A stretch of 64,000 nucleotides of DNA from Phalacrocorax aristotelis (Eukaryota; Chordata; Aves; Suliformes; Phalacrocoracidae): NCBI RefSeq assembly GCF_949628215.1, contig NC_134276.1:130944125-131008124 (forward strand), in the 5' to 3' direction. Position numbers and translations under genes: made by a program. The notes under the pieces are model-generated. The model searched no databases and had not been told where the DNA came from. It worked only from the letters and a program-made list of their open reading frames with translations. Positions 33,867-47,800 of this stretch are shown here, piece by piece. Numbering within the stretch: position 1 is the stretch's first letter; each line of letters starts with the position of its first letter.

Positions 33867-36863
33867 ATCTGCCCTGAGGCTGATGAGGTTGGAACACAGG
33901 AGAGATCACTGCTGGGTAGCATATCCACGAACCATCCACAGGCAGCAGTAACAACCTCTGGATGACTAGAGGAAGTCACAGCGAAATGGGCTGGAGAGAA
34001 CGGTCACGAGAGCCCCGTGAGACTCAGAGAAAGAAAAGAGAAGCAGAAATGAAAAAAAAAAAAAAGATAACCCAGTGGCCTGTGAAACGAAAGCTGTGTT
34101 AGTACAAACTCGTGCTTCAATTTTGATTACTCTCCCCATAATATTGCTTTCTTGGCTATTGCCAGTCAGTGGAGGAAGCCACTATGCCACCAAGTCCTAA
34201 ACTGTGGAAGGCAATTCAATGGACATGTATGCTGGCGCCCTGTGAATATCTTCAAGCAACACATTGGGCTGCAAAGCACAGCAAGAATTGGATTGGGAGG
34301 CCCTCTCCCGTCTCAGATTACTCAGAGTTTGCTTTGTAACTGGACAAAAGGCAAGGATGAAAAAAGCATGTGTTAACTTATAAATACTGAAGGGCAATAA
34401 AGGAGCACAGCTACAAAAATGAAACGATGAAATGTGTCATTAAACTTACACTAAGCAATAATGTTTTCCTTTTGCCGCATTTCACGAGAATTGATGGATG
34501 GCTACTTACCCTCATTTGACTCAAGATTTACTTGAAGAAGAAAGAGTCCTCTTCAAACTCATTTTCCTGCTCCCATTGTTAAAGGTGTCTATCAGAGTAC
34601 TTGCTCTGGGTGATCTGTTCTTTCTTGAGGGCACTTTCCCTGCCAGCTCCTTCCTCTTTTTCCTGTTTATTTGCTTCTTGTTTCCTACCATTAAGCACTG
34701 GATCATCACACAGAGACATGAAAGATTTGATGGTTTCCTTCCCGCTTTCCTTCAAGGAGTCTTGACTAATATTTCTATTGTATTTGCTAATTAGCCCATT
34801 CTGGAGAGGGTTTTATGCTGCTTTCCTGTTTTGTGGTTTTTGGTTTTTTTTCTTGTGAAGAAATATTGGTAAAACTTCTTATATCATGTACTGAAAAATA
34901 TTTAGAGCATAATTTCCTTCTTGGACTCTTATGAGTAGTGTGGCTATAAACCTTTTATTACATCTGGAATGGGATGCCTCATGTTTCCCTGTCCCTACCT
35001 GTTAAGTTTAGGGAGCTGTTTCTCAATATGCTGCCATAAGAATATGAACTGAAAAGGTCGTGAAGCCGAAGTCATTAGTGAACAGGACAGGGAGGAGCAG
35101 ACCTGCAATCCCTGAGCTTGCAGAAAAAATCCAAGATGACTGATGATAAAAAAGAAGCTCTGAAAGTTATTCAGAAAGAAATTGTTAGAGATCTTGTTGA
35201 CAGAAAAGAGAACCTGTTAAAGTGCCACAGCCTAGGTTAACAGCAGCCAGAGGAAGGTGGAAAATGGCTTATTCAGGGAGTTTACAAAGAAAAGAGAAGT
35301 GGAATAGATAGTTGGCTGCTTTCTAGTTGACCAGCAAGTCTGGTTTTACCCTGGGTTTGCCAGCCCTGGGAGCTACTGTGTTTCAGAGACTTCTCTGAAT
35401 GTGGCAGGGCCGCCAGGCTGGTCTTCTGGGAGTACTTGATGCATAATTACTTGTTTCCCTCAAACTGTTTTGTGTTGTCTATTCCCCAGCCACCCAGCTA
35501 ACAGCTCTTCCTGTTTCCTTGTATCAACCTCAGCTGGAAAATCCAACAAAGGATTTACAAACCATCTCCCAACCTAGGCAGAATCTCTTCCTCATTCAGC
35601 TAAACAGCATTTAAAATTGTGGCATTTGACTGGCGGGAGGAGCATTTCCGTACTGTTCTTTCTGTTTCTGGTCCAGAAATCTATTATTATCTACTTACCG
35701 AGGCACAGAGGCTGGTGTCTTCCCCAGTCCTCATTTTCTGCATCCAGCCTGATGCCCAAGGGCTCTCAAGAGCGTGAGTACCTACATTTACCCCACTTGA
35801 GGCCAGCCAGAGCTTGTGCATTTCCCACATCCCAGGAGCCTGGGCTGCTCACAGTGCTAGGGTGCATCCCAGAAGGATGCTGTGCCCAGCCCAGCTGCCT
35901 TCACTAGCTGTGTGGTGTGGTTGTGAGGATAGGTGGGACAGAAGGGTGGCAGGCTCAGATGGAACAGGCTTAGGGAGGGTGAAGCCACCCTCTCCCTCCT
36001 TACACCGGTGCTCATCCAAGCCTGCCCTCAGCATGAGGTTCGAAGCAAGTTTAGACCCAGTAACGGGCTCACAGTTGGATATAAAGTATAATGTAGATGT
36101 CGTTAATGTGCTCTCTGCAATTAAGACCCTCCCCTGGCTCCAGGTTTTGTATATATAGTGTTTGAGGCACAGTTTTTGTGTGTGCCTATTTATAAATAAA
36201 ATGCCTCTGGTTGGGTTTGTGTGTCCCTATCTCAGCCCAAACTTCTGGGTTGAGTTTGTACCTCCGTTGACTCCTACAGCAGTCTAGCTACTGGACAGTG
36301 CCCTATAACTTGTGGGGCCACACAACTGTTGTTTTTTATTTCTCATCTATCAGGTCACTCCCATCCGAGATGAAGGAGCACGACCACTCTCCAACATGGC
36401 AAAACCAAGCTGCAATGAGCAAGTCTGCCTTGGGAAAAGGAGGTGCCAGCTGACCTTTGCCTGTGCTGGGCCTGAAGGGCACATGAGAACATTGCCCCAG
36501 GCCAAGGCTGACAGGACACAATTTCTGCAAGCTGACCTCATCGGGGAATGTGACAGCTGCTGCAGAAAGATAGCACCAATCCACTGCTTGGGGACATCAC
36601 TTGGGATGGAGAGGGAGGACTTCTGCCCTGGGATCTCTCACAGACTTTCTACAAGGCATTTCTCAGGGTACTCACTCTTCGGAGAAACCAAACCTTTACT
36701 ACCAAACATCTCCCTTCATGCCTATACTCATACACTCTCCCTTTTAAATTTGCTAGTAGCTTTTTCTCTTCAGGCTGGTGTTGAGCTTAAGAGACTAAAC
36801 TAAACTGAAACTCAAGAGACCTCATTTAATGTAAGCCCAAGTCTCTTCATTTTCTTGCTGGCC

Positions 36864-36908
36864 TCTGAAGTACATTTCTGAATTCTGAACATTTCTGAAG
36901 TACATTTC
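36864..36908. repeat. Local duplication of a 15-bp word
   Basis: TCTGAAGTACATTTC occurs at 36864-36878 and again at 36894-36908, with a related CTGAAC-ATTTC piece between them. Confidence 0.75.
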
Positions 36909-39900
36909 AAACCTACACTCCAGCAGGAGAGGTGGAGGAAGAAGACAGAAAAACAGTGCACCTGGCAGACTAAACCTGTGTTGCTCACCACTAGTGGAAG
37001 AAGCACAAACACCACGTGCAGGTGCTTGGCTTGACCCTGAAATAGCAAACTGGAAGCAGATGGGGTAGAGAGATCTTGTAACACATGAAACACAGAAAGC
37101 AAGCAGCAAAGAGATGGGTGGACCTCTCTTGTCCTCCAGATTTGCAACGGGAAACATAGAGTTCGAGGTGGTCAAGCAATATCCCTTTCAGTTGGCAGCA
37201 ACTCTGAAGACAAAAGCAGCTGCAGCTAAAACACCCAGCAACACTGGCTTTGTGCAGACTTGTCCTTGCTGTGGCTTCTGACCAGACATTCTTGCTTTCT
37301 CCTCCTCCTGCAGCTTTCCAGCCACCTGCTGCCACTTTCAGCTCTCTGCTGCTATATATATTCTTTTTAATCTCTCTTGAATCCTGTCTACATTTTTTGA
37401 AGGGAAGATGAAACTAGATTTTTTTTCAAGCCAGATTTTCTAAGGAAGCAAGTTTCATATGAACTGTCAGGACAGTAAGCTTTTTTATCTCCCCTTCAGC
37501 TGTATTTGAGGGAGGGAAGTGATATGATGATCTGAAACACTGCAAGCTTTTACAAGCAAAAGAAGATCAATAAATAAGATGCTTAATACTCATACAGAGA
37601 AGACAATGGAGCCATTGTTTCCCGTTGCTAACAGGACCACGCAGGAGGATATTACATGAGGATACAGCTATTATGGTGGTGGCAGGGGGGCAAGTAGAAA
37701 AATGGGGCCGCACTCCAGAGAAGAACAGGTTGAATTAGTTCTGCTGCTCACAGAACAGCTACAAATTGTATGATTGAACATATGTGGGGGGGGAGAAGAG
37801 ATGCTGCATCAGAGGACGTCTGTTGGGCAAGCTCTTAATAACAGAATGTGCCTTCTGGTGGGGTCACTGAGACAGCTTCCCAGCACCAGTATGGAGTCCC
37901 CACCTGTAGCACCCTTTTGCCTGCTCTGTGGCCCCGCAGGCTGAGCAAAGCCTCTGTGTGTGCACAGAGGGAAGGGTGACAGAAAAGGACTTACCCTGCA
38001 GCCCCAGAAACAAAAACCTGGCCTCGCCATGGGGCAGTGAGAGCAGGGAACTGGCTTAGATGGGGTCTGTGGTCAGTATGAGACCTGACAAAGCAATATC
38101 TTTGTGCATACGTGTATGTATTTATTTGTGTGTGTGTGTATAAAAATAAAATCTGACTGCCTGAAGGAAACTGCAACAGGTTTGCAGGAGAACTAGCTCC
38201 CTGCAGGAGCAGATGTCAATCTAATGAGAGGCAGCATTTTGTTTCAGTCAGGTACAGGCCAGCCGCAGTTGTGCATAGCATGCCAGCCTGCTTATCACAT
38301 TTGTTCCCAGGCAGGAAAGCCTTATCAGGGGAGCATGCGCCTACTTTCAGCATAGATCTCCTGCTTCCTTATTTGCTTGACTTGCCCCAGGCTCCTCTTC
38401 CCCCATTCACCCAGCTGCTTTCCTGTGCCTAACGCACTCCACCTGATCCTGTTTAGTTTGTTGGCCAGAAAGCAGAACTGCATAGGGCAGGGGCAACCCA
38501 AACTCTTATCTTCCTTGCTCTGTTGCTATTGAAGCCTTCTGCTGGGGAGGGGGGGAAAGATGGAGGAAGAAAGATGAGTATTAAGGTTTTTACTGAAGTG
38601 TCCCATCAAGAATTTCAGCTGCTTTGGATCACATCTCTACTCCCAGATGGATCTTCCTAAGCACCTCACTCCCTATTCCTACCTCAGGATCTTACCCAGG
38701 TGCTGTGCAGGGGAGTACAGAAGAGGCACAGACAGGCACTCGCAGAGACAAGAGTTATTTGCCTTTTTTTAACCTTCTTCTGAAACTACACCTTGTAAGC
38801 TTGCTGGGCTGAAAAGAGACACTTGCCCTTTTCCTCTTCAGTGCTGTCTCAGTTGCACCCAGCAGTTCTGAAGAAGATGGGAGCTCATGACTAGTTGTTA
38901 TTAAAGGTGAAGTAACTGTGCTCCACAGCCTGGGGCAGGGGAGCAGACGCAAGCCCTGGCAGCTCTTCAGTTGAGTTCCACGCCACCCAGAGCTGGAGGT
39001 TTCCTTCCTTTTCTGCAGCAAATGGAGGCTACGGAGAGTTAGAAGCACCCTGGCTGTACTCTGGAGCCAGGCACTCATTCTGTGCACTGCCTTTTCCTGC
39101 CTGCCCCGTGCCTTTCTACTTCTTGCTTGGAGAGCTGGTAGGTTTGAAGTGAAGGGTGAGAATCACCTGTGTTCTCTGGGCTCAGAAGAAACACTCCCAA
39201 GGCAACACACTTAAATGTCTAAGAACTGAAATGCAAGAACTATATATTAATACTTCTATCTGTCCATTATTAGCATGGAAAAGAGATTTTCTTCAGAGGC
39301 TTCCGAGTTCCTCTTCCACATTATGCAAAGCCCCCGCTCCCATTAGTACCCCTGCAATCAAGGGCTGCAGAAGGGAAGACAAGAGGCAGCTTGTGAATCC
39401 TGCCACGGTACAGGACCATGTACAAGACAGCTGTCAGAATGGGGTATGCTCATTGAAAGAACAGAAACATAAATATTGTGAGGATTTCCTTGATCAAAAC
39501 TTGTTCTTCTAAAGAGCAGAGGTGACCCAGGACTCTTCAGTCTTTCACCCACTCAGGGGCACATCTTTCCCCATCCTGGGGGCACCGTATCTCTGAGACC
39601 AGCCACGGGTGAGGCAGTGTTGTGCTGGGACTAGGAAACGTGGAATTTTCCAGTTTGCCCTGTGCTTCAGTTTCCCCAACTAAAAATACCAGCTAAGAAT
39701 GCTTTTGTGAAGGTCTCAGGTTCTTTAGATAACAAACACTATGTAAAAACCTAAGCATGCATCACACAAAGGGACATCTGTAATATATGAAAAGCTATTC
39801 CCATGCCTCTTCCCAGAGAGACTATTCTGGCACACAACTGCAATCCCAAAACAGCAAAGCTGGGGCTGCAGCAGCCACATGTCCCCCAGCCAACTTGCAC

Positions 39901-42900
39901 GTCCTTGTTTCCTATAAGGTGCTGGTTTTTGGTTTGAGTTTTTTTCCCCTGTCTCTGTATCCTGATCTGTTCTATTTATCTCACTTGGCATTTAGGGTTT
40001 TGCAGACCAGAAAGGCCCTGCAGAATGAGCAGCCACACTTGCGCCTGCACTTCCATCTTGCATAAAGAGAAGAGGCATTCATAGAGCTGTACACACTGCC
40101 TGGCCAGATACCCCTTGGTCTACCCTAAGAATTAGAGTAGTAAAGTATCACAGCAACATACTATGCAATACAAGGCCAGAGGGGAGCGAGCGAGGTGCCA
40201 TGCACAGAACAGCAGAGATTTTTTGGCTTCGAGGCACTTCCCTGAAGCAGTGCTGCTGGTCATGGTGGAAGCAGCACACAGCAAATCAAAGAGGTAGGAA
40301 GCGAGTGTGTGTGGTGAGAGAGATGGTGCAGGGCTGTTTCTGGATCTCAGCAAGAAAGGCCTGACAACAAATGGCTTGATAAAATAGCTGTTTTGATAAC
40401 ACAGAATAATCTTATGTCCCTCCAGATGCTGGGACCCCATATTAATGCATCATCAGATGGGCCCTGGATGGATTTCTCCCACTGCATGCTGCACAGATCC
40501 CTTCCATGGAGAGAAGCTCGTCCTTGGTCATTGAAACTATTGTATGGTTTTCTTAGAAGAAAGAAAAAACCCAATCATTTCTACGTAAGAGAAGTTCGTG
40601 TAGGAACTTCCTGCTATGCTGTTAGATAAAGACAAGGCCGTGCAGATGGTGCAGTCGCTGAGTGGGAGCTGCCTGCAGGCTCCTCTGTTACGACATGTCC
40701 GAGTTTATCCTGAAGCCAAGGGGTATGTGCAGCACAGCCTGACGGCCATGCTGCATGTGCAGCGCCGCACAGCACAGGCTTACCCCTACCCAGGTGAACT
40801 GTTACATGGACATATGACAAATATTTTTCCATCCAGTAGATCCATTTATTAAACTTTATCTACCCTTCTGCCTGTGTCCCTAGAGGCACAGCTTTATCTT
40901 TGTGGCAGACTAAAAGTGCAAGCCTGAACACTTAAACAGAAAGTCTTGTTTGTAGAACATTGGGTTCAATAAGGGTTGTGCAGGGACTAGGTTTAGAGAG
41001 ACATAGGAGTTGTGCTGCTGCATGAAATTCTGCATCTAGCCATGACAGTTTACAATATTTCCATTCAGAGGCACAAAATATGTTGTACCTGCCAAAACGT
41101 GTGGATAAACCTCTGAAAAAGAAGCTCCTCAGTATGATCACATGCAGGTATTACAATGGAATGGTTGTATCTCATACTGTAGACACTGTGAAGCAACGTG
41201 TGTGTCACAGGTGATCTGAATATCCAGACACTCTACTTCAGCTGTCAGGAGGAGCACCTCTAAAACTGGGTGCCTGAAGTTTCCCTTATTAAGTAAAACT
41301 CCTTGTCTCACGTTCTTTGAGAAACAAGTCACAGATAAAAACGTCCCAAATTTTGGCAGAAGCAAGGCACTCGGATACCATGGGGTTTAATTAGCCTCAG
41401 GCATTTAAATTTATTGCACTATACAGAAATTTCAGCCTTGGGAAAGCATTGAAAAAAGCAAAGATAAAGCAGCAAATTTTTATTAATACATTAAGCTGAT
41501 TAAGCATCTCACAGTAGTAAAATATTCCAATATTCTGGACCTATAGAGCTCAGCACCTTCCTCTGCCTTTTGGCAGAGTCTAGCTCTAAAAGCATCCTTA
41601 AATTAGAACTTATTTTGTCATAGTAGCCTTTCCCTCTCTGTGTTGTAATCACAGAGGTTCTTCAGGCTGTAAAAGAGACCTCCTTCTTTCCATGTCAGCA
41701 ACAGTCCTTGTCACCTCAGACCTGCAGGGCTACATCATTATCATTAGGGGTTGTAATCTTAACACCCACCCAGACAACAAAAATCAGTGGTGCCAGGTTG
41801 CCTTCTTAGTGGAGCTGGCGATTCTGAGTAGCTCACGGCTTCAGAGGGAAACACTCACATTTGTACTTTTCTGTTTAAAAAGTACTTGTAGCCTTTGTAT
41901 GTCCTCCTAAACCCTAATGTACAACAAAATTTAAAATGTCAGACCTACAGAATTTTCAGTTTCCCGCTAGAAACTGGAACAGAAAGTAATATCTGTTTCT
42001 AGACTTCATCTCTCAGCTATTTATCAACTATTTAATATTTCAAAACCAAAATAAAACCCAAACAAGGCAACACATTGCACAAAGCCTTTTTTTTTGTGTA
42101 ACTGCAGAAGAATTAATGGCTATGAAAGAGGAAGCAATCAAAAATCCAAGAAAAACCCCAAGTTTTCCCATTTCCAAAAATAAAATGAAACTGCTATTCT
42201 CAATGAAGTTTTTAGTTTAGAATTTTGTAATCAAAATATGTCTAGGAAACTTTCCCACGCTGCCCAAGGGAAACGTTTTCAGAAGGAAACCAATTCCTGT
42301 GTGGTACACCTGATAGAAGAGGAGGACAAGAGAAAACAAAGGCTGCAGCTTTTCTCTATACCTACTCTTTACTGTTCTGCTTACCAAATGTCCTTCTGCT
42401 GACATTTAAGACAAAAAGAAAGAACATGAAAGGCCCAGAAAAAAAAGGAAGCAAGGCAGTAAAATGTTTATCATGCAAAATCAGAAAGTCATTGGCGATA
42501 AAACACACTGCACTGATAGAGCACTAGGACTAGATGATATCAGCCTTTCTGTGATTGAATGCAATTGAAAAATAAAGATCAAATGAAACCTTAAAACTTT
42601 CTCCTTCATCTGATATGAAAAATCAGATGTGTTACTGCTGGCAACAGCTGCAGTTTGTTGCTTGGTCTAGAAGAAACAACAACCAAAAAAACCCAAGCAG
42701 TAACAGTTTCTCAGCAACTGCCTTCAACTTCATGCTAGCCTACAGAGTTCCACCGCACTTCCATTACATCTGAGCTGCAGCTTGTTTTCAGCCATGAAAC
42801 CCATGTGACCCCCACCTGAGCCACAGAAGGCTGCCTACCCCCAGTCACAGGGTGTGGAGGAATTGATGGGAGTGACTGCAGACACCCAGTAACACGTTCC

Positions 42901-44509
42901 TGCCTTCTGAAATGAGCAGAGCGTTCAGCCCATGTTGAAAGTGAGCTCTGGCACCAGACTAGCCACATCAGTGCAAGGTGGTACCCAAGCTAGTTAGCTG
43001 TGCTGAGAGAAAAAGAGTTAATAGTTTGAATGCGCAGCTCTGCTATGTGCCTTTTGGGAGCCAGGCTGGAGCTCTGCACGGTCCTGTTGCTTCAGGTGGC
43101 CACAAGCTGGGTGCTCTGCGCCACAGCTGTTTTATGGGGCAACAGGTCTCTCAATAGTCCTGAGTCTGAAGCAGGACCCACAGTCTTCCTGAACCTGAGT
43201 GCTGCTGATCTCCAGGAGACTCAGATTCCACTAGCAACATGAAGGAAATGCAGCAGTATTTCTCACCTCACTGAGTGTTTTTGACTGGAATACAGCTAGA
43301 GGACTCACCTTACGAACAAGCAGTTATTTGATAGAGCAGCTACCCTGTTAAGGAAACCAGATTATGATGACTCAGAAGATTAATCCAATCCTGTATTCCA
43401 AAAGGAAGTCTCAGACTAAATGCTTATGGAGCATCTGTAGCAACCATTAGCTCAGAGAAATCAGAAGCAACAGTGTGGGCACTATGGTTATGTAGTCCAC
43501 CCCAACCTCAGCATTCCTGCCTCTGCATGAACTGGGGGATTTCTTCCAAGCAATTTTAACTGTTACTTCACAAAATACAGGACGGTGGGCCTTCTTCATT
43601 TCCCAAAGTTAACACTAGAAAAATAAATTGCAGAACTGTCAATGAATATTTGACCAGGTCCTCTTCTGAATCTCACATTTTTTAGATTTTCTAAATCTGT
43701 TTGAAAGATACCCCCCCTTTGAACTGACAGAAAGGATATGGGCTGGCCCCTTCTAATGCCCCATCCCATAAATATCTTTAGGTACAAATTTAACAGTTAA
43801 AAAAAGAAAAATTACACCAACTTCACTCAAAATCCAGTTTTGAGACCTGCAGATTTTTTTCATTTTTTACCTCCATTATAAAAGGTTTTGCCTTGGTTTA
43901 CTACAATGTAAGGAACAGATATATAAGCATTTCCTCACAGTACTGGATTTTATTGTTAATAAAGTGATGGCTACTTTAAAAAGTCAAATAAAAACAACAT
44001 AAAAACATGGTAGAGTATTATATACAGACATAATAAAACAGCTTAATACAATAGAAAACTGATACGAGTACAGTGTATCAAAGAGAGCATACTTCAGTAC
44101 ACAGCAAATAGTTATTCTGATTTCACCTTCAAATAGTCAGCTTATATTTACTATAAAAGCATTACATGAGTTTTTTAAAAAGCAATCCTCAAGTCCAGAT
44201 GTAGTTCCTGATAAGTTAACTACACAGAAGACACAACTTTTGGGAGCAACTGGAAACCTCAGAAGGAACAAATTATTTCTGATGCAGGAGTAGACTGGCT
44301 TCCCAATCTCCAGGCTGCTTTCCAACATAGGTACATGCCCTCATGTCAGTTCTTCTTGAATTTTTTTATTCCTGTATCTTGTGCAAATACATGCTCCAGA
44401 AAGTCTCATGTGCACTCTCTAAAACCTCACGCCTTCAGCATATCTGCCACAGGTATCAGATGCTCATTTGTATTGCTACAGCAGCCTCAGTTCATAATCT
44501 TGTGAAAGA

Positions 44510-44515
44510 TTTATT
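44510..44515 (-). promoter_or_regulatory. SPICE1: SPICE1 candidate poly(A) signal
   Basis: AATAAA on the minus strand, about 230 nt past the stop. Another canonical hexamer lies at 44365-44370 and more occur lower down, so the true 3' end is not settled. Confidence 0.35.
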
Positions 44516-44746
44516 CAGTGAAACACGGTGATGTCACAGCAGCATGTGACAGAAGCTCATTCCTGGGAATTCCTACAGTACTCTGTATGGCACAAATACA
44601 ATAAGCATATGGACCTTTTTATACTGATGGCACTGACATGAAAGCACTTCAGAGTTAAACTGCACATCTAGAGAAGGGGACTATTGTGATCTAATTGTAA
44701 TTCATAAAAAAAAATTTAAAAATACAGGACTTGAGTGCAGCTTCCT

Positions 44747-44800
44747 TTACGTAATGTGCGTTGACAATGCAAACCAGCCTTCTTCTTTCGGCTTTTCCAC
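44747..44800 (-). CDS. SPICE1: SPICE1 exon n (C-terminus and stop)
   Basis: 54 nt encoding [17 protein letters not shown] then TAA (44747-44749). Acceptor TTTGCAG/GTGG. The tail is the conserved SPICE1 C-terminus. Confidence 0.93.
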   Translation of the reverse strand: MEKPKEEGWFALSTHIT

Positions 44801-47800
44801 CTGCAAACGAAGAAAACAGTTCAAATTCACACATTATAAATTTCTCAAACTTGCTAGTTAGTGCTGGCTTGTGTAGGATTGTCTGCCACAGGCACCACAG
44901 AAGTAGTCACACCACTTAGACACCTAGTTTCAGCCACATCTACCTTAAGCATTCCAAATTTCCCGTCTGGGGATGTATACTTCGCCATCAGGATAGGGAG
45001 ACTTGGACCCTAACTTTGTTTCTCTTCATCAATTCAGGTTATTTTGGACATCAGGAGAGCCAGTATTAATTATCTCCTCATGGTTGCTGTCAAGCATACA
45101 AACAGATCTATGACTGGTTTACCGGGCTGTACTACGGCCTTGAGTTCCCCATGAAAGCATCTCACTGTAGTCTATTCTTCTCGTTGCACATCAGGAATCA
45201 GAAACACAGATCAGTGATTTTTCTTTGCATTTTGATTTATTTATCCTTCACCAACTGACTTATGCAATGCCTAGGTAAGAGCTCACTTGCCTCTTATATG
45301 CGCCTCTACCAGTATGTCATAATAATTACCTGAAATTCTCTGGACTCACTGCCAGAGGTTCACACGTCCTCACATATGAGGATGCCACAGCAGGAAATGT
45401 AGTTACAGGATTATTCACTGGTAAATAACAGCTCTGTGGCAGCAAACAACTAACGTCACTAGCATTTACGTCTCCTCTCACCAATTGTCCAGAATGCAAA
45501 CTGCCACAGATAGATTACTATTAGCCTTTGTAGAATTAAGGTAGGACAGAGCTCTCTCCCCTTCTTTATCTGCCTTGCGTTTTCCTTATATGACACCTCA
45601 CTCAAACTTTCTGGCCAAAGATTCTTCAGTCTTACCTTTGGCCTTTGGCTGACAGGAGTCAATTTCACACTTTCTGAATGGGCACTCAGGGGTGAACAAG
45701 GTTTGCTAGAGTCTCCTACAGACCTGCAGACATTCAAAATGAAATTGCAAAAGTGAAAAATGGAAGTGACTACCAGAATCATGTTTCAAATACTGAGTTA
45801 GGACCCCTCATCAATAGTCGTCAGCAACCCATGTCATCTGTCTTACATCACACTGCAGGTATTTTAAACACAAACAATGGAAGCTGTGAAAAAGCTACTG
45901 GACCTTTGTCCCATCTCCACAGAGTTGAGTGTAACGAAGGCAGGGAAAGTCCATGAAGCCAAATAAAAACATGGCAATTTTCCCATTGTATTCAAGTTCT
46001 GCTGCATGGGCAGTCAAAACACTAAAAAAATGGAATAGTAAAGGGTTTACTTTTTACCTTCTTATACTGGTCATACTGGCAGGGGAAACACTATTTTCTT
46101 TGGAGCTGTCCATAGCAACTGCCATGGGAATAGACACTTCAATTGTCCTCCTTGCATTTTCTAGGAAATAAGTAATAGCTTGATTCTGATGAGAGCACAG
46201 CAACATTTCACAACATTCATTTCATTTTCCCATTTATTGAGGGGCATCACATAACTCTTCACAACTGCGCAGAATACAGAGCAGCTGTAAAACATCAGGG
46301 TAAACATCAACCCCATACCCACTCTCTGAAAGTGACAGATATTGAAAGCAGATACTCAGAGCAACTATGGACAATGTGCACAGATACAGAATGATTCTCC
46401 CATGGATAAACCTTCTGGGTTTTAGCAATCAGAGGCTTAAAGACTTCCAATTTCTCTACTTTGTTCCTTTAAGTTTTCACTTATCACGCTGAATTTGTGT
46501 TACAACAGCCACAGAAGCGTTGTGTTATGAGTACACTGCATGAGTCATCGCATATGCACCTGCATGCATATGCACACACATGTAGTCTCTCCTCCCCCTC
46601 CTTCCTCTCCCCCTCAAGTCCTTCCCTTTATACATCCTCTGTGGTTTAGGAAGGGGGAAAGGGCAGGTGTCCTTGATAGAGCATGTGCACATGCTCACGC
46701 GCAGTTCTGCCTGTAATTGCAGTAACTCCATGAAAAGATAAAGCAGCCCTTGCCTGCTGGAGAGTATTTTTTGTTCATAGTTACACATGGCAGATAATCC
46801 ATGGATCTTGGATCAGCAGGAATATTCCCTTCCCTAATTTCTCTCTTCAGAAAATGGGAAGCTTCAGTTATTTCTTTCTATTAGCACTGGCAATAACTCT
46901 GCAAGGTAGTTTGACGGAAAGAGCACCCCAAAGACCAAAGACTAAACTATGGTTGAGAATTGGATAACCACTCTGCCACGATTTCTAGAAACCTGACGTA
47001 CTTAGTCTTTTTAGAAGATATTCTCCAGCAGAAGAGACTGATGGAAAAGCCCAGTTCTGCCCATCAGTGACTGTAGCAGAACTGTTCTGCGGACAAGGAC
47101 ATAACGAAGAACAGATTCAGCATGAAACATGATATTGCAGCAGATTAATTACTAAAAGACTAACTTTAGGAGAAGTTTTTTTAGCTGATGTATTTTTAGC
47201 TCTCTAAAGTAAGGAGTCACACAGTTATTAACACAGTCACTGTACCATACAGGCATTTACAGGAAGTGTACTGCTGACCATAGCCACTGATCCAATCAGA
47301 TAAGGCAGAGACCTCCCAAAAGGGGAAAAACATTGTCTTACTGGTTTTTGTTTCTCCTGAAGCCAGGTACTTACCAGTAGAGTTTAGGGATGGGGGCAGA
47401 ACAGGAGATATCATCGAAGGGACTGTATCGGCAGCAGCTAATTTCTGCTGCTCTATTAGCTGCAACAGTTTATCATGTGCTTCCGTACTCTGACGATTCA
47501 GCTCTGCTATCCTTTCCTCCAAGCTCTTTGATGCCATGAAATGAGTCTGCTTGGAAAATTGGATAATTACTTCCAATTAAAAACTTAAAATTTGCACCTT
47601 CAGGGACAGCATGCAATATATTTCAAGTACTTCTATGCATTTAATTTTTCAACTGAAAATAAACGATTATATAGCAACTCCTGTGAAAAATCTGAACTTG
47701 TCCCTTGCACTGTCCTGTGTCTAAGTCCTTAATTGATTAAACACAAGAATATTTTAAACTGGTCTTCCTACAAATATGAAAACAGCTATTGCCTGTATCA

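Larger units (their letters stand above)
32590..44746. other. TRIM45-SPICE1 intergenic spacer
   Basis: Mostly unremarkable sequence. It holds a (CTGAT)n run at 33846-33866, a 30-bp-period duplication at 36864-36908, a short TG run near 38130 and A-rich tracts. AATAAA-like hexamers occur (for example near 36195), but no gene is supported. SPICE1 3' UTR occupies the top end. Confidence 0.5.

Noticed and set aside
34498-34794. 98-codon plus-strand frame rich in Leu and Phe
   Set aside because: Hydrophobic low-complexity reading of T-rich DNA; no gene context.
36312-36803. 163-codon plus-strand open frame in the spacer
   Set aside because: No recognisable domain, splice context or conserved motif; composition looks random.
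42515-42560. Possible CR1 tail (GGACTAGATGATATCAGCC then TTTCTGTGATTG)
   Set aside because: Resembles a CR1 end but is too short and diverged to annotate.
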